The notes under the pieces: generated by a model
Told to the model about the DNA's origin: nothing
What the model saw: only the letters and a program-made list of their open reading frames with translations
Database searches by the model: none
Shown here: positions 63,818-64,000 of the stretch, one piece after another
Position numbering within the stretch: position 1 is the first letter of the stretch
Layout: every line of letters begins with the position of its first letter
Source of the DNA: Nitrosomonas sp.
GTDB taxonomy: Bacteria; Pseudomonadota; Gammaproteobacteria; Burkholderiales; Nitrosomonadaceae
Length of the DNA: 64,000 nucleotides
NCBI RefSeq assembly: GCF_019752415.1
Contig: NZ_JAIEME010000010.1
Span: forward strand, 1 to 64,000
Direction: 5' to 3'
Translations under genes and position numbers: made by a program

Positions 63818-64000
63818 TTATAACTTACTCAGAATATCATCCAATTGATCCAAGCTGGTATAGTGAATGACAATATTGCCTTGACCATTCTTCTTCGGCT
63901 TAATCGCCACCTGCGCACCAAGACGCTCGGAAACATCTTCCTGTAATCGCAACAGATCTCTATTGGGTTTTTTTATCTGTTTAAGTGCAGGATGTTCTAT
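63818..64000 (-). CDS. parB: ParB chromosome-partitioning protein, C-terminal fragment cut by the window edge
   Basis: Minus strand reads ...NRDLLRLQEDVSERLGAQVAIKPKKNGQGNIVIHYTSLDQLDDILSKL*, typical of the ParB C-terminus. Stop at 63818-63820. Confidence 0.88.
   Translation of the reverse strand: MEHPALKQIKKPNRDLLRLQEDVSERLGAQVAIKPKKNGQGNIVIHYTSLDQLDDILSKL

Overview
The window looks like a betaproteobacterial (Nitrosomonas-like, inferred from gene content and style) chromosomal segment. It is mostly housekeeping: an MscS/MscK-type channel, tolC, pcm, a TPP riboswitch with thiC, uppP, a CopC/CopD-type copper cluster, a PAS / Crp-Fnr / CheB-CheR signalling module, a complete dcw cluster (mraZ to ftsZ, minus strand, 15.3-33.1 kb) with an MraZ operator, base-excision glycosylases, a desaturase/nucleotidyltransferase cluster, a hemerythrin-GGDEF protein, ettA, an mtkAB/mcl-like (malate thiokinase / malyl-CoA lyase) operon that could be mislabelled sucCD, and the 3' end of parB. 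The most interesting accessory locus is at 49.7-54.25 kb. It is a compact same-strand array of antitoxin, shortened RelE/ParE-like toxin, DUF2442 protein and a ~1259-aa protein. The large protein has a PD-(D/E)xK-like N-terminus, a STAND-type P-loop NTPase core and a long helical C-terminus, and is a candidate anti-phage (Avs-like) system. Other points of interest are a Crp/Fnr gene split by one in-frame TAA, a CopD-cytochrome c-degenerate thioredoxin fusion, a 166-bp nested-palindrome MITE-like element and an overlooked 24-aa membrane micro-ORF. All functional names come from reading the translations; no database search was run.
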